NCBI RefSeq assembly: GCF_000336995.1
Contig: NZ_AOJI01000022.1
Coordinates: 76,450 to 140,449 of the forward strand
From: Halorubrum aidingense JCM 13560
GTDB taxonomy: Archaea > Halobacteriota > Halobacteria > Halobacteriales > Haloferacaceae
Direction of reading: 5' to 3'
Length of the DNA stretch: 64,000 nt
A program made the translations under genes and the position numbers. The notes beneath the pieces are model-generated. The model saw only the letters and a program-made list of their open reading frames with translations. It was not told the origin of the DNA and did not search any database. Positions 1 through 8,841 of the stretch are shown here, one piece after another (position 1 is the stretch's first letter; each line of letters opens with the position of its first letter).

Positions 1-123
1 GTCGAGCGCGGCTGCGTCGAGCGTCTCCGGCCGGTCCTTCTCCGTGATCAGGCTCCCGCCGAGTTTGAGCACGACCGGCGGATTCGCGGGCCCGCCACCG
101 GTGCCCGCCGCGTCGCCCGTCAC
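1..123 (-). CDS. ipk: isopentenyl phosphate kinase, N-terminal part (runs off the window)
   Basis: Only the first 41 codons are present. The GTG start overlaps the TGA stop of mvk (GTGA), so the two are translationally coupled. After a Gly/Ala-rich lead of about 15 residues comes VVLKLGGSLITEKD, the amino-acid-kinase-fold N-terminal strand and glycine loop typical of archaeal isopentenyl phosphate kinase. The enzyme phosphorylates isopentenyl phosphate to IPP in the archaeal mevalonate pathway, which fits its place directly after mevalonate kinase. The call rests on this short motif and on gene order. Confidence 0.85.
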   Translation of the reverse strand, partial: MTGDAAGTGGGPANPPVVLKLGGSLITEKDRPETLDAAALD

Positions 124-1136
124 GACTCGACCACCCGGACGCCCTCGGTCGCTAACTCAGCGCGAAACGCCTCATCACAGCCCTGCGTGAACGAGAGCGC
201 CGTCTCGGTCGCGTCGCTCGCGTCGAGCGCGACGATACACCCGCCGCCGCCCGCGCCGGTGAGCTTCGCCCCGTGCGCTCCGGCGTCGCGGGCGGCCCAC
301 ACCATCGAGTCCAACGAGCGCGCCGAGACGCCGAGCGCGGAGAGCAACCCGTGGTTGAAATCCATCAGTTCGCCGAGCTCCGCGAGGAGTTCGCGTTGCG
401 GGTCCGCCCCGGGAGCCGAGTCGGACAGCAGTTCCTCACCGGTCCGGACGATGTCGCCGATCGATTCCACGGTGTCGGCGGCGAACCCGTACTCCTCGCG
501 CAGTTCGCCGACGCCGGCCACCAGCTCCCCGGTGTCGCCGGCGCCGCCGTCGAAGCCGACGACGAACGGGAGGTTCGGCGCCTCGATCGGTTCGCAGTCG
601 TCCCCCTCGACCCGTACCGCCCCGCCCATGGTCGAACAGAACGTGTCCGCTCGGGACGCCTGTCCGTCCTGTACCTCGAACTCGGCGCGGTAGGCGCGGT
701 CCGCCAACTCCCTGCGGTCCAACTGGACGCCGAGCGCGCGCGTCGCCGCGTCGATCCCCGCGACGACGACGGCGGCGGACGATCCGAGTCCGGCGCCGAG
801 CGGAATCTCGCTTTCGACGGTGATGTCGAAACCGGCGTCCGGCGCGTCGGCGGCCGCTCGGGCCTCCCGAACCGCGGCGTCGACGTAGCCCATCGCGGCC
901 TCGACGAGCGGCGTCGGCACGTCCACGTCGGGACGGTTGCCGGTTCCGCCGGAGTACTCGACGGTGAACCCGTCGAGCGAGAGGTCTTCGGCCTCGACGC
1001 GGACGTGATCGTCAGATCGCGGCTCGGCGGTCACCGTGGCGCGGCGCTCGATGGCCGCCGGCACGGCCGGCTCGCCGTAGACGACGGCGTGTTCGCCGAA
1101 GAGGTACACCTTCCCCGGCGCTTCACAGACGGTCAT
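120..1136 (-). CDS. mvk: mevalonate kinase
   Basis: Cytosolic GHMP-family kinase of 338 residues that phosphorylates mevalonate with ATP for isoprenoid (archaeal lipid) synthesis. The N-terminal APGKVYLFGEHAVVYG segment (residues 6-21), the ATP loop PLGAGLGSSAAVVVAG (112-127) and the C-terminal GHMP motif KLTGAGGGG (about 290-298) are all intact. Length matches the archaeal family. It is last but one in the run rpoK-eno-rps2-mvk-ipk, and its stop overlaps the ipk start. About 1.15 kb separates its start from the rps2 stop; that gap holds two genes on the opposite strand, so mvk probably has its own promoter. Confidence 0.95.
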   Translation of the reverse strand: MTVCEAPGKVYLFGEHAVVYGEPAVPAAIERRATVTAEPRSDDHVRVEAEDLSLDGFTVEYSGGTGNRPDVDVPTPLVEAAMGYVDAAVREARAAADAPDAGFDITVESEIPLGAGLGSSAAVVVAGIDAATRALGVQLDRRELADRAYRAEFEVQDGQASRADTFCSTMGGAVRVEGDDCEPIEAPNLPFVVGFDGGAGDTGELVAGVGELREEYGFAADTVESIGDIVRTGEELLSDSAPGADPQRELLAELGELMDFNHGLLSALGVSARSLDSMVWAARDAGAHGAKLTGAGGGGCIVALDASDATETALSFTQGCDEAFRAELATEGVRVVES

Positions 1137-1263
1137 ACCACTCCTCTCTTCCCGGGGGCTTACAGGCGTTGCGCTTGCTGGGTCGTCGACGACGATCGAT
1201 CACGGACCGGCGAGCCCCACCGCCCCCGCCACCTTTTCACCGCCGCCCGCCGTCGTGCGCGCC

Positions 1264-1857
1264 ATGACGACGCTCCCGTCGCTGTTGACACGCTCGCTCA
1301 CGAACTTCCTCGAGAGTCTGGCGGTCGCGATACCGCGGCTGCTCTCGGGGCTGGTCTTTCTCACGCTGGCGTACGTGACGGTGCGAGTCGTCCTCTCGGT
1401 GGTCCGGGGCTCCATCAATAGGTTGTACGTCGGCGACCGCGAACTCGTGGGCGACCTCCTCGTCACCCTCGTGTCCATTTTCCTGTGGTTCGGCGTCGCG
1501 CTGACGTTCCTGAAGGTGATCGGGATGGGCGATATCGCGGCGAGTCTCGGTACCGCCGTCGGCTTCATCGCACTGGGCGTCTCCTACGCGCTCTCGGAGA
1601 TGATCGAGGACACGGTAGCGGGCGTTTACCTCCTTCGCGATCCCGACTTCAACCCGGGGTACCGCGTCGAAGCGAAGGGCGTGACCGGAACGGTCGCCGC
1701 GATCGAACTCCGGAAGACCCGCATCGACGCCGACGACGGCGACCGCGTCGTGCTCGCGAACCGGGAGATCGAGTCGCGGTGGACCCACGACGTGCCCGCG
1801 AAGCCCGGGACCGAAGACGACGCCCGAGATACTCAGAACACCCAAGCTAACAGTTAA
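1264..1857 (+). CDS. small MscS-like mechanosensitive channel protein
   Basis: Protein of 197 residues with three hydrophobic segments (about residues 15-45, 62-84 and 90-112), the last resembling the pore-lining TM3 of MscS, followed by a short beta domain (NPGYRVEAKGVTGTVAAIEL, then a DGDRVVLANREI stretch) as in MscS. The C-terminal alpha/beta vestibule domain of classical MscS is missing, so this is a minimal member. Expected role: release of solutes on hypo-osmotic shock at the cell membrane. A GTG lies 9 bp upstream (1255) in frame; I chose ATG at 1264. The gene stands between mvk and a DUF4870 gene, transcribed away from mvk. Confidence 0.8.
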   Translation: MTTLPSLLTRSLTNFLESLAVAIPRLLSGLVFLTLAYVTVRVVLSVVRGSINRLYVGDRELVGDLLVTLVSIFLWFGVALTFLKVIGMGDIAASLGTAVGFIALGVSYALSEMIEDTVAGVYLLRDPDFNPGYRVEAKGVTGTVAAIELRKTRIDADDGDRVVLANREIESRWTHDVPAKPGTEDDARDTQNTQANS

Positions 1858-1882
1858 CTATCCACAGTCGGATCTCAGAGTC

Positions 1883-2254
1883 ATGTCCTCCGCTTCCGAA
1901 GGCGCTGAGCGCACCGAAAACGCCCCGGCCACCGAGAGTGGACCGTCCGGCGGAAACACCTCGATGGCCGCGATCACGCATATCCTCGCGCTGTTCACGT
2001 GGCTTATCGGGCCGCTCGTCGTCCTCCTCGTCAGCGACGACGAGTTCGTGAAAGCCAACGCCCGAACGGCGATCAACTGGCAGATCTGGCTCACGATCTA
2101 CTCGGTGATCGCCGGGGTCCTGATCCTCGTCGGCATCGGGCTGCTGATCCTCCCGCTGCTCGGGCTGCTCGATCTCGTCTTCGTCGTCATCGCCGCGGTG
2201 AAGGCGTCTAACGGCGAAGTGTGGAGCTACCCGCTCACCATCGATCTGTTGTAG
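1883..2254 (+). CDS. DUF4870 domain membrane protein
   Basis: Protein of 123 residues: a polar 27-residue N-terminus, then two or three membrane helices (about 28-50 and 68-110). The segment DDEFVKANARTAINWQ between the helices is typical of the DUF4870/Tic20-like family. The function of the family is not established. A TATA-like GTTAAC at 1853-1858 lies about 27 bp before the ATG, the spacing expected for a leaderless haloarchaeal mRNA, so it has its own promoter even though it follows the MscS-like gene by 25 bp. It converges on rps2. Confidence 0.85.
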   Translation: MSSASEGAERTENAPATESGPSGGNTSMAAITHILALFTWLIGPLVVLLVSDDEFVKANARTAINWQIWLTIYSVIAGVLILVGIGLLILPLLGLLDLVFVVIAAVKASNGEVWSYPLTIDLL

Positions 2255-2291
2255 TCCGTAGAAAAGTCGAACTCGACGTCGAACGGCCGTG

Positions 2292-3098
2292 TTACAGCTC
2301 GTCCTCGAAGTCGTCGAGGGCGAACACGGTGTCGGTGCCGCGGCGGTCGAGCGTCTCGTTGGCGAGCAGCCAGTAGACGACCGACAGGGCGCGACGACCC
2401 TTGTTGTTCGTCGGGATGACCAGGTCGACGTTCGACAGCTGGTTGTTGGAGTCGCACATCGCGATGACCGGGATGCCGACGGTGATGGCCTCCTTGACGG
2501 CCTGTGCGTCACCGATCGGGTCGGTCACCACGACGACGTCCGGCTCGATGTAGCCGGCGTAATCGGGGTTCGTCAGCGTGCCGGGGATGAACCGTCCCGT
2601 GCGGGCGCGGGCGCCGATGGCGTCCGCGAACTTCTCGGCCGGGAACCGGCCGTACTGCCGCGAGGACGTGACGAGGATCTGCTCGGGGTTGTAGTTCGAG
2701 AGGAAGTCCGCGGCGGTGCGGATACGCTGGTCCGTCGTGCTCACGTCGAGCACGTACAGGCCGTCGTCGCGGACGCGGTGGATGAACCGCTCCATGTCCG
2801 CCGTCTTCTGCTGGGTCCCGATGTGGACACCCGCAGAGAGGTAGTCCTCGACGGGGATGAGCAGGTCGACGTCGTCGTCCGGCATGACGTCGTCGTCGAA
2901 CGGGGAGGCCTCCTCGTCGGCCTCCTCGTCGCCGTCCGTCTCCTCGCCGGCGGCGGTCTCGGCGTCGGCGGGCGCCGCGTTGGCGTCCGCGTCGGCGGTC
3001 GGTTCCTCGGTCGTGTCGGCCTCCTCCTCGACCGCCGCGTCGACCGCCTCGGTCTCCGCGTCGTCGTCGAGTTCGACCGCGTCGTTATCTTCCGTCAT
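2292..3098 (-). CDS. rps2: 30S ribosomal protein uS2
   Basis: Protein of 268 residues. The first 78 or so are an Asp/Glu/Ala-rich low-complexity extension, common in haloarchaeal uS2. The conserved fold starts at about [23 protein letters not shown] and includes the [25 protein letters not shown] segment (shown here split over the fold). Structural protein of the small subunit, at the head-body junction. Its ATG overlaps the end of eno by 4 bp, so it is co-translated with eno and the RNA polymerase genes upstream. Confidence 0.96.
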   Translation of the reverse strand: MTEDNDAVELDDDAETEAVDAAVEEEADTTEEPTADADANAAPADAETAAGEETDGDEEADEEASPFDDDVMPDDDVDLLIPVEDYLSAGVHIGTQQKTADMERFIHRVRDDGLYVLDVSTTDQRIRTAADFLSNYNPEQILVTSSRQYGRFPAEKFADAIGARARTGRFIPGTLTNPDYAGYIEPDVVVVTDPIGDAQAVKEAITVGIPVIAMCDSNNQLSNVDLVIPTNNKGRRALSVVYWLLANETLDRRGTDTVFALDDFEDEL

Positions 3099-4297
3099 AC
3101 TGCGTCGTCCGCGATGCGGACTAGTTCGTTCAGCTTGGCAGTTCGCTCGCCGCCGACCGTCCCGGTCTTGATGTACCCGGCGTCGGTCGCCACGGCGAGG
3201 TGTGCGATGGTCGTGTCTTCGGTCTCGCCCGACCGGTGTGAGATGACCGTCTCGTACCCGTTCCGAGCGGCGAGTTCGACCGCGTCGAACGCGTCCGACA
3301 GCGTCCCGATCTGGTTCGGCTTGATCAGGATGCTGTTGGCCGCGCCGACGTCGATCCCCTCTTGGAGCCGCTCGACGTTGGTGACGAACAGGTCGTCACC
3401 GCAGATCAGCGTCCGGTCGCCGACCCGGTCGGTCAGCTCCGCGAACGCCTCGTAGTCGTTCTCATCGAGCGGGTCTTCGACGTACGCGAGATCGTACTCG
3501 TCGACGAGTCCGGCGACGTACTCGACCTGTTCGTCGGTCGATTTCGTCTCGTCGCCGTACACGTACGCGTCCTCGTCGTCGTCGTACAGCTCCGCGGCGG
3601 CCATGTCGAGCCCGAATCGGATCTCGAAGCCGACCTCGTCCGCGACGCGGTCGACCGCCTCCTCGACGACCTCGAACGCCTCTGCGTCGGAGATCGGGGG
3701 CGCCCACGCGCCCTCGTCGCCCTTCGCCGCGGGCACGCCGCGCTCGTCGAGCACGTCCGCGACTGCCGCGTGGACCGCGGCGTTCGCGAAGACGGCCTCC
3801 GAGACGCTCGGTGCGCCGACGGGTGCCGCGAGGAACTCCTGGATGTGGGTCGCCTCCTTGGCGTGTTCCCCGCCGCCGACGACGTTGCCGAGCGGGATCG
3901 GGAAGTTCTCGCCGCGGAACGCGCCACCGAGATGCTGGTACAGCGGGGCACCGAGCACGTCGGCCGCGGCCTTCGCGGCGGCCATCGAGATGGCGACGGC
4001 GCTGTTGGCGCCGATCGCGGAGAAGTCGTCCGTCCCGTCGGCCGCCCGAAGGGCGTTGTCGACGGAGCGCTGATCGCCCGCGTACAACCCTTCGAGACGA
4101 GGAACCGCGTGTTCTCTGGCCTTTGCGATGGACTCGCCGGCCGGTAGTTCGATCGCCTCGTACTCGCCGGTCGACGCCCCGCTGGGCGCGGCGCCGCGGC
4201 CGAAGCCGCCGGACTCGGTGAGCACGTCGGCCTCGACGGTGGCGTTTCCGCGGGAGTCGAGCACGCGTCGCAGCGAGATGCTGGTGATTCGTGTCAT
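3095..4297 (-). CDS. eno: enolase (phosphopyruvate hydratase)
   Basis: Glycolytic/gluconeogenic enzyme of 400 residues that interconverts 2-phosphoglycerate and phosphoenolpyruvate. Visible hallmarks: [16 protein letters not shown] near residue 33-48 (flexible catalytic loop), metal ligands in GLDMAAAE and [19 protein letters not shown], the catalytic lysine segment [10 protein letters not shown], and SHRSGETED near the C-terminus. Length is normal. The ATG shares its first base with the TAA of rpoK (TAATG), and its end overlaps rps2, so eno sits inside the RNA polymerase/ribosomal operon. Confidence 0.97.
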   Translation of the reverse strand: MTRITSISLRRVLDSRGNATVEADVLTESGGFGRGAAPSGASTGEYEAIELPAGESIAKAREHAVPRLEGLYAGDQRSVDNALRAADGTDDFSAIGANSAVAISMAAAKAAADVLGAPLYQHLGGAFRGENFPIPLGNVVGGGEHAKEATHIQEFLAAPVGAPSVSEAVFANAAVHAAVADVLDERGVPAAKGDEGAWAPPISDAEAFEVVEEAVDRVADEVGFEIRFGLDMAAAELYDDDEDAYVYGDETKSTDEQVEYVAGLVDEYDLAYVEDPLDENDYEAFAELTDRVGDRTLICGDDLFVTNVERLQEGIDVGAANSILIKPNQIGTLSDAFDAVELAARNGYETVISHRSGETEDTTIAHLAVATDAGYIKTGTVGGERTAKLNELVRIADDAV

Positions 4298-4476
4298 TAG
4301 TTGGATTCCCTCCGGACGGTAAAGGGGAGCGCACCCGCGTCGTACTCCTCGGCGGCGACGAGGATGGGCTCCGTCTGGTTCGTCTCGATCAGCACGGGTG
4401 CCCCGTAGGACACCTGCAGCGCTCGCGCGCCGAGGATCCGTGCTTTCTCGTATCGATTGTATCGCTGTCTTGACAT
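4297..4476 (-). CDS. rpoK: DNA-directed RNA polymerase subunit K (Rpo6)
   Basis: Protein of 59 residues. It begins [20 protein letters not shown] and continues QVSYGAPVL, the signature of archaeal subunit K (homologue of eukaryotic RPB6 and bacterial omega), which helps assemble the polymerase core. The gene lies in the 5-bp-or-less overlaps between rpoN (2 bp upstream) and eno. I derived it by translating the minus strand between those two genes. Confidence 0.95.
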   Translation of the reverse strand: MSRQRYNRYEKARILGARALQVSYGAPVLIETNQTEPILVAAEEYDAGALPFTVRRESN

Positions 4477-4478
4477 TG

Positions 4479-4673
4479 TTACTGGTACGGTGAGACGACG
4501 TCCACGAGGTCGCGGTGACTGATCAGCATCCGGCGACAGCAGTGCCGGTCGACGCCGAGGTCGTCGAGCACTTCGCCCGGGTCCTCGTCGCCCTCGCGGG
4601 CGCGCTCTTTGAACGCTTCCCAGTGTTCACCAACGACGTTACCGCACGTGAAACACCGGACGGGGATCATCAT
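4479..4673 (-). CDS. rpoN: DNA-directed RNA polymerase subunit N (Rpo10)
   Basis: Protein of 64 residues with the [18 protein letters not shown]-terminus and DRHCCRRML, giving the CX2C and CC cysteines that bind zinc in archaeal Rpo10/eukaryotic RPB10. It is part of the polymerase assembly platform with subunits D, L and P. It sits 12 bp after rps9 and 2 bp before rpoK. Two ATG codons in a row are available as start. Confidence 0.97.
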   Translation of the reverse strand: MMIPVRCFTCGNVVGEHWEAFKERAREGDEDPGEVLDDLGVDRHCCRRMLISHRDLVDVVSPYQ

Positions 4674-4685
4674 GACTGGATCACC

Positions 4686-5084
4686 TCAGCGGTAGGACTT
4701 CTGGTAACGAGCACGCGCACCCGGTCCGCCCCACTTCTTGGGTTCGGACTGGCGAACGTCGTTGACCAGCAGCGTGCGGTCGAAGTTCATGTACGCGTCG
4801 CGCAGCTCGGCGTCGCCGAGGTGCTGGACGAGACCGCGCGCGATGGCGGTCCGGGCCGCGTCGGCCTGGCCGCTGAAGCCGCCGCCCTCGACGTTGATGT
4901 CGATGTCGACGCCGTCGCGGAGCTCCTCGCCCGCGATGCGGAACGGCTCCAGCATCTTGAGCCGTGCCTGCTCCGGTTCCACCAGCTCGACTGGCTGGGA
5001 GTTGATGCGAACGCGACCGGCGCCGTCGCGCACGGTGGCGCGGGCGACGGCCGTCTTCTTCTTGCCTGAGGTGTTAGTTACCAT
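4686..5084 (-). CDS. rps9: 30S ribosomal protein uS9
   Basis: Protein of 132 residues with the usual C-terminal tail ending ARYQKSYR, which reaches toward the P-site tRNA. The central segment [18 protein letters not shown] is characteristic of uS9. The start overlaps the end of rpl13 by 7 bp. The rpl13-rps9 pairing is conserved across archaea. Confidence 0.97.
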   Translation of the reverse strand: MVTNTSGKKKTAVARATVRDGAGRVRINSQPVELVEPEQARLKMLEPFRIAGEELRDGVDIDINVEGGGFSGQADAARTAIARGLVQHLGDAELRDAYMNFDRTLLVNDVRQSEPKKWGGPGARARYQKSYR

Positions 5085-5527
5085 GTGACGTTGGCTCCCA
5101 GAGACTCGGAGATGTCTCCGAGCGTCGTGAATTTGATGTTCGAGAGGCGGTCGAGCGAAGTGCCGTCGAGGACGACACTCTCGGTGTCCTCGTCGCGCTC
5201 GTAGGGGTTCCCGACGTACACGCGTACGTTCGCGAACGCCTCGCGACCGTCCTCCGTCTTGTACGGCAGCATGCCGCGGATGGCACGCTTGAAGATGCGG
5301 TCGGGCCGTTTGGGGTAGTACGGGCCGCTGTCGGAGCCGAGCTCCGCACGGGTGTGGTACGTCTCCATCGTCGCTTCTTCGTTGCCGGTGATAACCGCGC
5401 GCTCGGCGTTGACGACGGCGACCGTCTCCCCACCGAGGACGCGCTGGGCGACCTCCGAGGAGACGCGACCGAGGATGCAGTCACGGGCGTCGACGACGAC
5501 GTCCGCGTCGATTTTTGCGAGACTCAT
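5078..5527 (-). CDS. rpl13: 50S ribosomal protein uL13
   Basis: Protein of 149 residues beginning with the haloarchaeal uL13 pattern [18 protein letters not shown], with the later [14 protein letters not shown] segment. Assembly protein of the large subunit. It overlaps rpl18e (4 bp) and rps9 (7 bp), consistent with a single message. Confidence 0.97.
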   Translation of the reverse strand: MSLAKIDADVVVDARDCILGRVSSEVAQRVLGGETVAVVNAERAVITGNEEATMETYHTRAELGSDSGPYYPKRPDRIFKRAIRGMLPYKTEDGREAFANVRVYVGNPYERDEDTESVVLDGTSLDRLSNIKFTTLGDISESLGANVTW

Positions 5528-5877
5528 CGGATCACCCGGACGTTGCTGCCTTCGGGGTTCTGTTCGACGAACTGTTCAAGCGACACCGCTTCGCCGGCCT
5601 GGTCGATCTTCGTGCGGGCGGTGCCCGAGAAGTCGACGGCGGCGACGGTGACGTTCTTTTCGAGCACACCGCTGCCCAGCACCTTGCCGGGGACGACGAC
5701 CGTCTCGTCTTCCTGAGCGTACCGTTCGATGCGACCCAGGTTGACCTCAGCGTGCGTGCGCCGTGGCTTCTCGAGTCGGTCGGCGACATCCTGCCACACG
5801 TTGGCACCGGAGTCACGCGAGACCGACTTCAGATCGGCGATGAGGTTCTGTAGTTTCGGATTCGTCTTGCTACTCAT
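5524..5877 (-). CDS. rpl18e: 50S ribosomal protein eL18
   Basis: Protein of 117 residues. It starts [17 protein letters not shown], contains [19 protein letters not shown] and [11 protein letters not shown], as in archaeal L18e. It is the first protein gene after tRNA-Leu; 40 bp separate the tRNA 3' end from the ATG, so tRNA and mRNA probably come from one transcript. Confidence 0.97.
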   Translation of the reverse strand: MSSKTNPKLQNLIADLKSVSRDSGANVWQDVADRLEKPRRTHAEVNLGRIERYAQEDETVVVPGKVLGSGVLEKNVTVAAVDFSGTARTKIDQAGEAVSLEQFVEQNPEGSNVRVIR

Positions 5878-5917
5878 AGCTGTCCCTCCTGTGTGGAGAG
5901 TTTCTGAAAAACGGAGT

Positions 5918-6001
5918 GCAGGGAGCAGGATTTGAACCTGCGGACCTCTACAGGACAGCGCCCTGAACGCTGCGCCGTTGGCCTGACTTGGCTATCCCTG
6001 C
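5918..6001 (-). tRNA. tRNA-Leu (anticodon CAG)
   Basis: 84 nt on the minus strand. The 5' GCAGGGA pairs with 3' TCCCTGC for a 7-bp acceptor stem; the anticodon loop is TTCAGGG (CAG, reads CTG); a long variable arm is present as in all tRNA-Leu; the T arm contains GGTTCAAATCC. No encoded CCA. It sits between rpoD and rpl18e, with a box A-like motif about 30 bp upstream. Confidence 0.96.
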
Positions 6002-6027
6002 GTGCACTCCTGAGTAATCCGGTCCCC

Positions 6028-6035
6028 TTCAAACC
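6028..6035 (-). promoter_or_regulatory. probable box A of the tRNA-Leu/rpl18e operon
   Basis: Minus-strand GGTTTGAA centred about 30 bp upstream of the mature tRNA-Leu 5' end and preceded by CCGAAAGT, which looks like a BRE. The spacing fits an archaeal promoter that fires the tRNA-Leu, rpl18e, rpl13, rps9, rpoN, rpoK, eno, rps2 run. Call by spacing and composition only. Confidence 0.45.
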
Positions 6036-6150
6036 ACTTTCGGTCCCGCTGTCGGCGAGACGACCCGACGCGACGTCGGGTCGGACTGCGGCGCCGCGGC
6101 TGCGAACAGGGGCGAGCGCCGGACGAGTGGTCTGAAGGTCCGTCATTACG

Positions 6151-6903
6151 TTATACTGCGACTTTCGTCTGTAGTTCGTCCGCGCGCTCCTCGATGGAGT
6201 CGATCGCGCGGAGCAGCAGTTCTTCGACGCTGAACGAGCCGTCCGTCTCGATGTGGAAGACGAAGGCTCCGGGGACGTCCTCGACGCTGACTTCCTTCCC
6301 GGGGAACTTCTCCGAGAGGTCGTTGTCGAACTCGTCGGTGAGCACGATCTCTCCTTCGGGCGTCTCGATGACCCCGCGGAGGATTCGCGGCTCGTCCTCG
6401 TCGAACTCGCCGAGGTCGCCCTCGACGGTGACGCGCTGAAGGTGGCGGTAGCCGACGGAGACGCCGCCCTGGTGTTTGGCGTGCTCCTTTCCGGAGTCGA
6501 GCACCGCGGTGGCCTCGAACTCCAGCCGCTGTCCCTCCTTCAGCTCGATGATCGGGACGTTGTCGTCGGCGACTTCGACGAGCGGGTCTGCGCTCTCGAT
6601 GTCGCCGGAGTACGCCGTTGCCGGACCTTCGACGTCGAGCGCGAGTGTGACCTCGTCGCCGATTTCGAAGTCGTCCAGCGGCGTCGTCAGGGGGATGAGC
6701 CCCAGACGGAGGCCGATCATCTCGTCGAACATGACGGAGGAGTTCTCGACGAAATTGACCGTGTCGATCGAGAACGTCGGGACGTCGGCGATCATCGCGC
6801 GGCGGATGCCGTTCGCGAACGCCGGCGTGAGCCCACGGATCAGTACCCGCGCGCTCCGTTCGTCCCGTTCGACGTACTCAACGTCGAAATCTGCTTCCGT
6901 CAT
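6151..6903 (-). CDS. rpoD: DNA-directed RNA polymerase subunit D (Rpo3)
   Basis: Protein of 250 residues, homologue of eukaryotic RPB3 and bacterial alpha N-terminal domain. Features: [20 protein letters not shown] near residues 27-46 (dimerisation core shared with alpha), then [13 protein letters not shown]. The cysteine-rich ferredoxin-like domain that carries Fe-S clusters in some archaeal D subunits shows no cysteine motif here, as usual for haloarchaea. ATG at 6903 is 1 bp after the rps11 stop; a longer in-frame extension upstream overlaps rps11 out of frame and is not real. Confidence 0.96.
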   Translation of the reverse strand: MTEADFDVEYVERDERSARVLIRGLTPAFANGIRRAMIADVPTFSIDTVNFVENSSVMFDEMIGLRLGLIPLTTPLDDFEIGDEVTLALDVEGPATAYSGDIESADPLVEVADDNVPIIELKEGQRLEFEATAVLDSGKEHAKHQGGVSVGYRHLQRVTVEGDLGEFDEDEPRILRGVIETPEGEIVLTDEFDNDLSEKFPGKEVSVEDVPGAFVFHIETDGSFSVEELLLRAIDSIEERADELQTKVAV

Positions 6904-6904
6904 G

Positions 6905-7294
6905 TCAGACTCGCTTGTTCTTGGGCGCCTTCGTCCCGTCGTGCGGGATGGGCGTGACGTCCTCGATCCGGCCGATTTCGACGCCGGCGCGCGAAAGCGC
7001 GCGGATCGTCGCCTGCGCACCGGGACCGGTGGACTTGTTCAGGTTGCCGCCGGGGCCGCGCACGCGAACGTGCACGCCCTCCAGGCCGGCGTCCTTGACG
7101 CGCTCGGCGACGACTTCCGCCATCTGCATGGCGGCGTACGGCGACGCCTCGTCGCGGTTCTGCTTCACCACGGTGCCACCGGACGACTTGGCGATCGTCT
7201 CGGCGCCCGTCTCGTCGGTGACCGTGATGAGCGTGTTGTTGAACGATGCGTACACGTGGGCGATGCCCCACTTTCCGTCCTCGGATTCACTCAT
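6905..7294 (-). CDS. rps11: 30S ribosomal protein uS11
   Basis: Protein of 129 residues with [20 protein letters not shown] at the N-terminus, [20 protein letters not shown] in the middle and the basic C-terminus [15 protein letters not shown]. Located on the platform of the small subunit. Lies in the universal archaeal order rps13-rps4-rps11-rpoD, 6 bp after rps4. Confidence 0.97.
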   Translation of the reverse strand: MSESEDGKWGIAHVYASFNNTLITVTDETGAETIAKSSGGTVVKQNRDEASPYAAMQMAEVVAERVKDAGLEGVHVRVRGPGGNLNKSTGPGAQATIRALSRAGVEIGRIEDVTPIPHDGTKAPKNKRV

Positions 7295-7300
7295 GGTTGG

Positions 7301-7828
7301 TTACTCCTGTGACTCCGCGCGCTCGGGGTGGAGATCGTCCGCGAGCGGGCTCGTCTCGTCGAAGGCGATGGCGCCTTCGTCGTCCACGTCGACTTTCACC
7401 GAGGGGCGCGTGACGCGCGCTCCGTTGACGGTGATGTGGCCGTGAACGATGAACTGGCGGGCCTGCTGAGTCGAGGACGCGAACCCCTGCCGGTAGGCGA
7501 CCGTCTGAAGACGGCGCTCGAGCAGGTCGGTCACGTCCAGCGAGAGGACCGCCGAGATGTCGTCGTTGTCGCCGAGAATGCCGATGCGACGGAGTCGCGT
7601 AACGAACTCCGCGCCGGCTTCCTGTGCGACGTCGACGTCACCCTGGGCCTCGCCGAGCAGGCGCCGCGCCTCGCGACGCATGCTGCGCAGCTCGGACTGA
7701 GCGCGCCAGAACTCCTCTTTGTTCTTGAGACCGTACCGAGAGAGGAGATCGGACTCCTCGGCGATCCGCTCGCCCTGGTACGGGTGGTTCGGCGTCTCGT
7801 AGCCCTTCGTGTTCTTGCCGGTGCTCAT
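7301..7828 (-). CDS. rps4: 30S ribosomal protein uS4
   Basis: Protein of 175 residues. The N-terminus [19 protein letters not shown] and the S4 RNA-binding domain ([20 protein letters not shown], then [14 protein letters not shown]) are typical. Primary 16S rRNA-binding assembly protein. ATG overlaps the rps13 stop by 4 bp. Confidence 0.97.
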   Translation of the reverse strand: MSTGKNTKGYETPNHPYQGERIAEESDLLSRYGLKNKEEFWRAQSELRSMRREARRLLGEAQGDVDVAQEAGAEFVTRLRRIGILGDNDDISAVLSLDVTDLLERRLQTVAYRQGFASSTQQARQFIVHGHITVNGARVTRPSVKVDVDDEGAIAFDETSPLADDLHPERAESQE

Positions 7829-8349
7829 TCCTCGTCACCCGCTGCTTCGTCTTCCGCCATCTCCTCGCGGATCTCCTCGACGTTGACGCCGATGGTGCCC
7901 TCGGACCGACCCGTGGACTTCGTGCGCTGGCCGCGTACCTTCTGGCCGCGCTTGTGGCGAACGCCTTTGTACGATTCGATGACCTTCATCCGGTTGATGT
8001 CGTGGCGGCGCTTCTCGTTGACGTCGGTGCCGACGAGGTGCGTCGTCTCTCCGGAGTAGAAGTCGTTCTGTCGGTTCGTCATCCACGACGGGACGTGGTC
8101 TTCGAGGTTCTCGGCGATGTCGACCACCGCGTCGATGTCACCCTCGTCGAGGAGGCCGAACGTGGCGTTTTTGTCCACGTTTGCCTTCTCGGCGACCAGC
8201 CGCGCCGTGCGCGTGCCGATGCCGTCGAGTTCGGACAGGCTTCGCTCGACCGTCTTCGTCCCGTCGAGGTCAGCGCCCCCGATACGGACGAAGTACTGGA
8301 GGTCTTCTTCCTCCTCCGGCGAGTCGTCCTGTGATTCTTCCGTGCTCAT
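7825..8349 (-). CDS. rps13: 30S ribosomal protein uS13
   Basis: Protein of 174 residues: a short acidic N-terminal extension, then [18 protein letters not shown], the helix-two-turn-helix region ([18 protein letters not shown]) and the basic tail [20 protein letters not shown] roughly 20-residue acidic extension closes the C-terminus, a common halophilic addition. It follows tRNA-Ser by 58 bp and is the first protein gene of the run. Confidence 0.97.
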   Translation of the reverse strand: MSTEESQDDSPEEEEDLQYFVRIGGADLDGTKTVERSLSELDGIGTRTARLVAEKANVDKNATFGLLDEGDIDAVVDIAENLEDHVPSWMTNRQNDFYSGETTHLVGTDVNEKRRHDINRMKVIESYKGVRHKRGQKVRGQRTKSTGRSEGTIGVNVEEIREEMAEDEAAGDEE

Positions 8350-8407
8350 GTGTTGGTTGTGGTGAGCCCTACCGGCGCGAATCCGGCGGTACTCGGTCCG
8401 TTCGAGC

Positions 8408-8492
8408 GTTGCGGCGGGGATTCGAACCCCGGAGGCAGTGACGCCACAGAGTTAGCAACCCTGCGCCTTGGGCCAGGCTTGGCTACCGCAAC
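8408..8492 (-). tRNA. tRNA-Ser (anticodon GCT)
   Basis: 85 nt. Acceptor arms GTTGCGG and CCGCAAC pair fully; anticodon loop TTGCTAA gives GCT (AGC/AGT serine codons); long variable arm; T arm GGGGTTCGAATCCCC. No encoded CCA. It heads the rps13-rps4-rps11-rpoD run, mirroring tRNA-Leu in front of rpl18e. A TATA-like TTTAAG on the minus strand at about 8573-8579 lies 80 bp upstream. Confidence 0.96.
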
Positions 8493-8841
8493 TCGCGTCG
8501 TATCATCGCCCTCGTGGACTCGGGACCCGGTGCCCCTGCAGTTCGTGCATCCGTACGGTCCCGCTTTCGCTACTTAAACATCACGGAACGCACGAGGGGA
8601 TGAGGGCCTCTAGCACGGTCTGGGAGGGGCAGAGAGCCAACGGGTCGGCGGGCGCCACTAGCGGGTCGGCGGGCGCCACTAGCGGGTCGGCGGGCGCCAC
8701 TAGCGGGTCGGCGGGCGCCACTAGCGGGTCGGCGGGCGTCACCGACGAGTCGGCGGGGGCCGCTGCGGAATCGTCTGCCCGGTACGAGCAGCGGGCGCCG
8801 TTTGGCGTACTGTTTAGTGGATGCCGCGGATGGGTCTGCGC
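8493..8841. other. intergenic region with minisatellite
   Basis: 349 bp between tRNA-Ser and the quinone reductase gene. It contains the tRNA-Ser promoter side (minus-strand TTTAAG near 8573-8579), a 21-bp tandem repeat (separate entry) and a TATA-like TGTTTAGTGG at 8811-8820. Open frames exist on both strands across the repeat, but they encode only a monotonous 7-residue repeat and I do not regard them as genes. Confidence 0.7.
8642..8767. repeat. 21-bp tandem repeat (minisatellite), 4 perfect and 2 decayed units
   Basis: Units beginning GGGTCGGCGGGCGCC occupy 8642-8662, 8663-8683, 8684-8704 and 8705-8725 without a mismatch. They are followed by two diverged units at 8726-8746 and 8747-8767 that keep the GTCGGCGGG core. 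Because 21 is a multiple of three every frame stays open. The perfect identity of four units implies recent slippage or unequal exchange. Confidence 0.95.
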
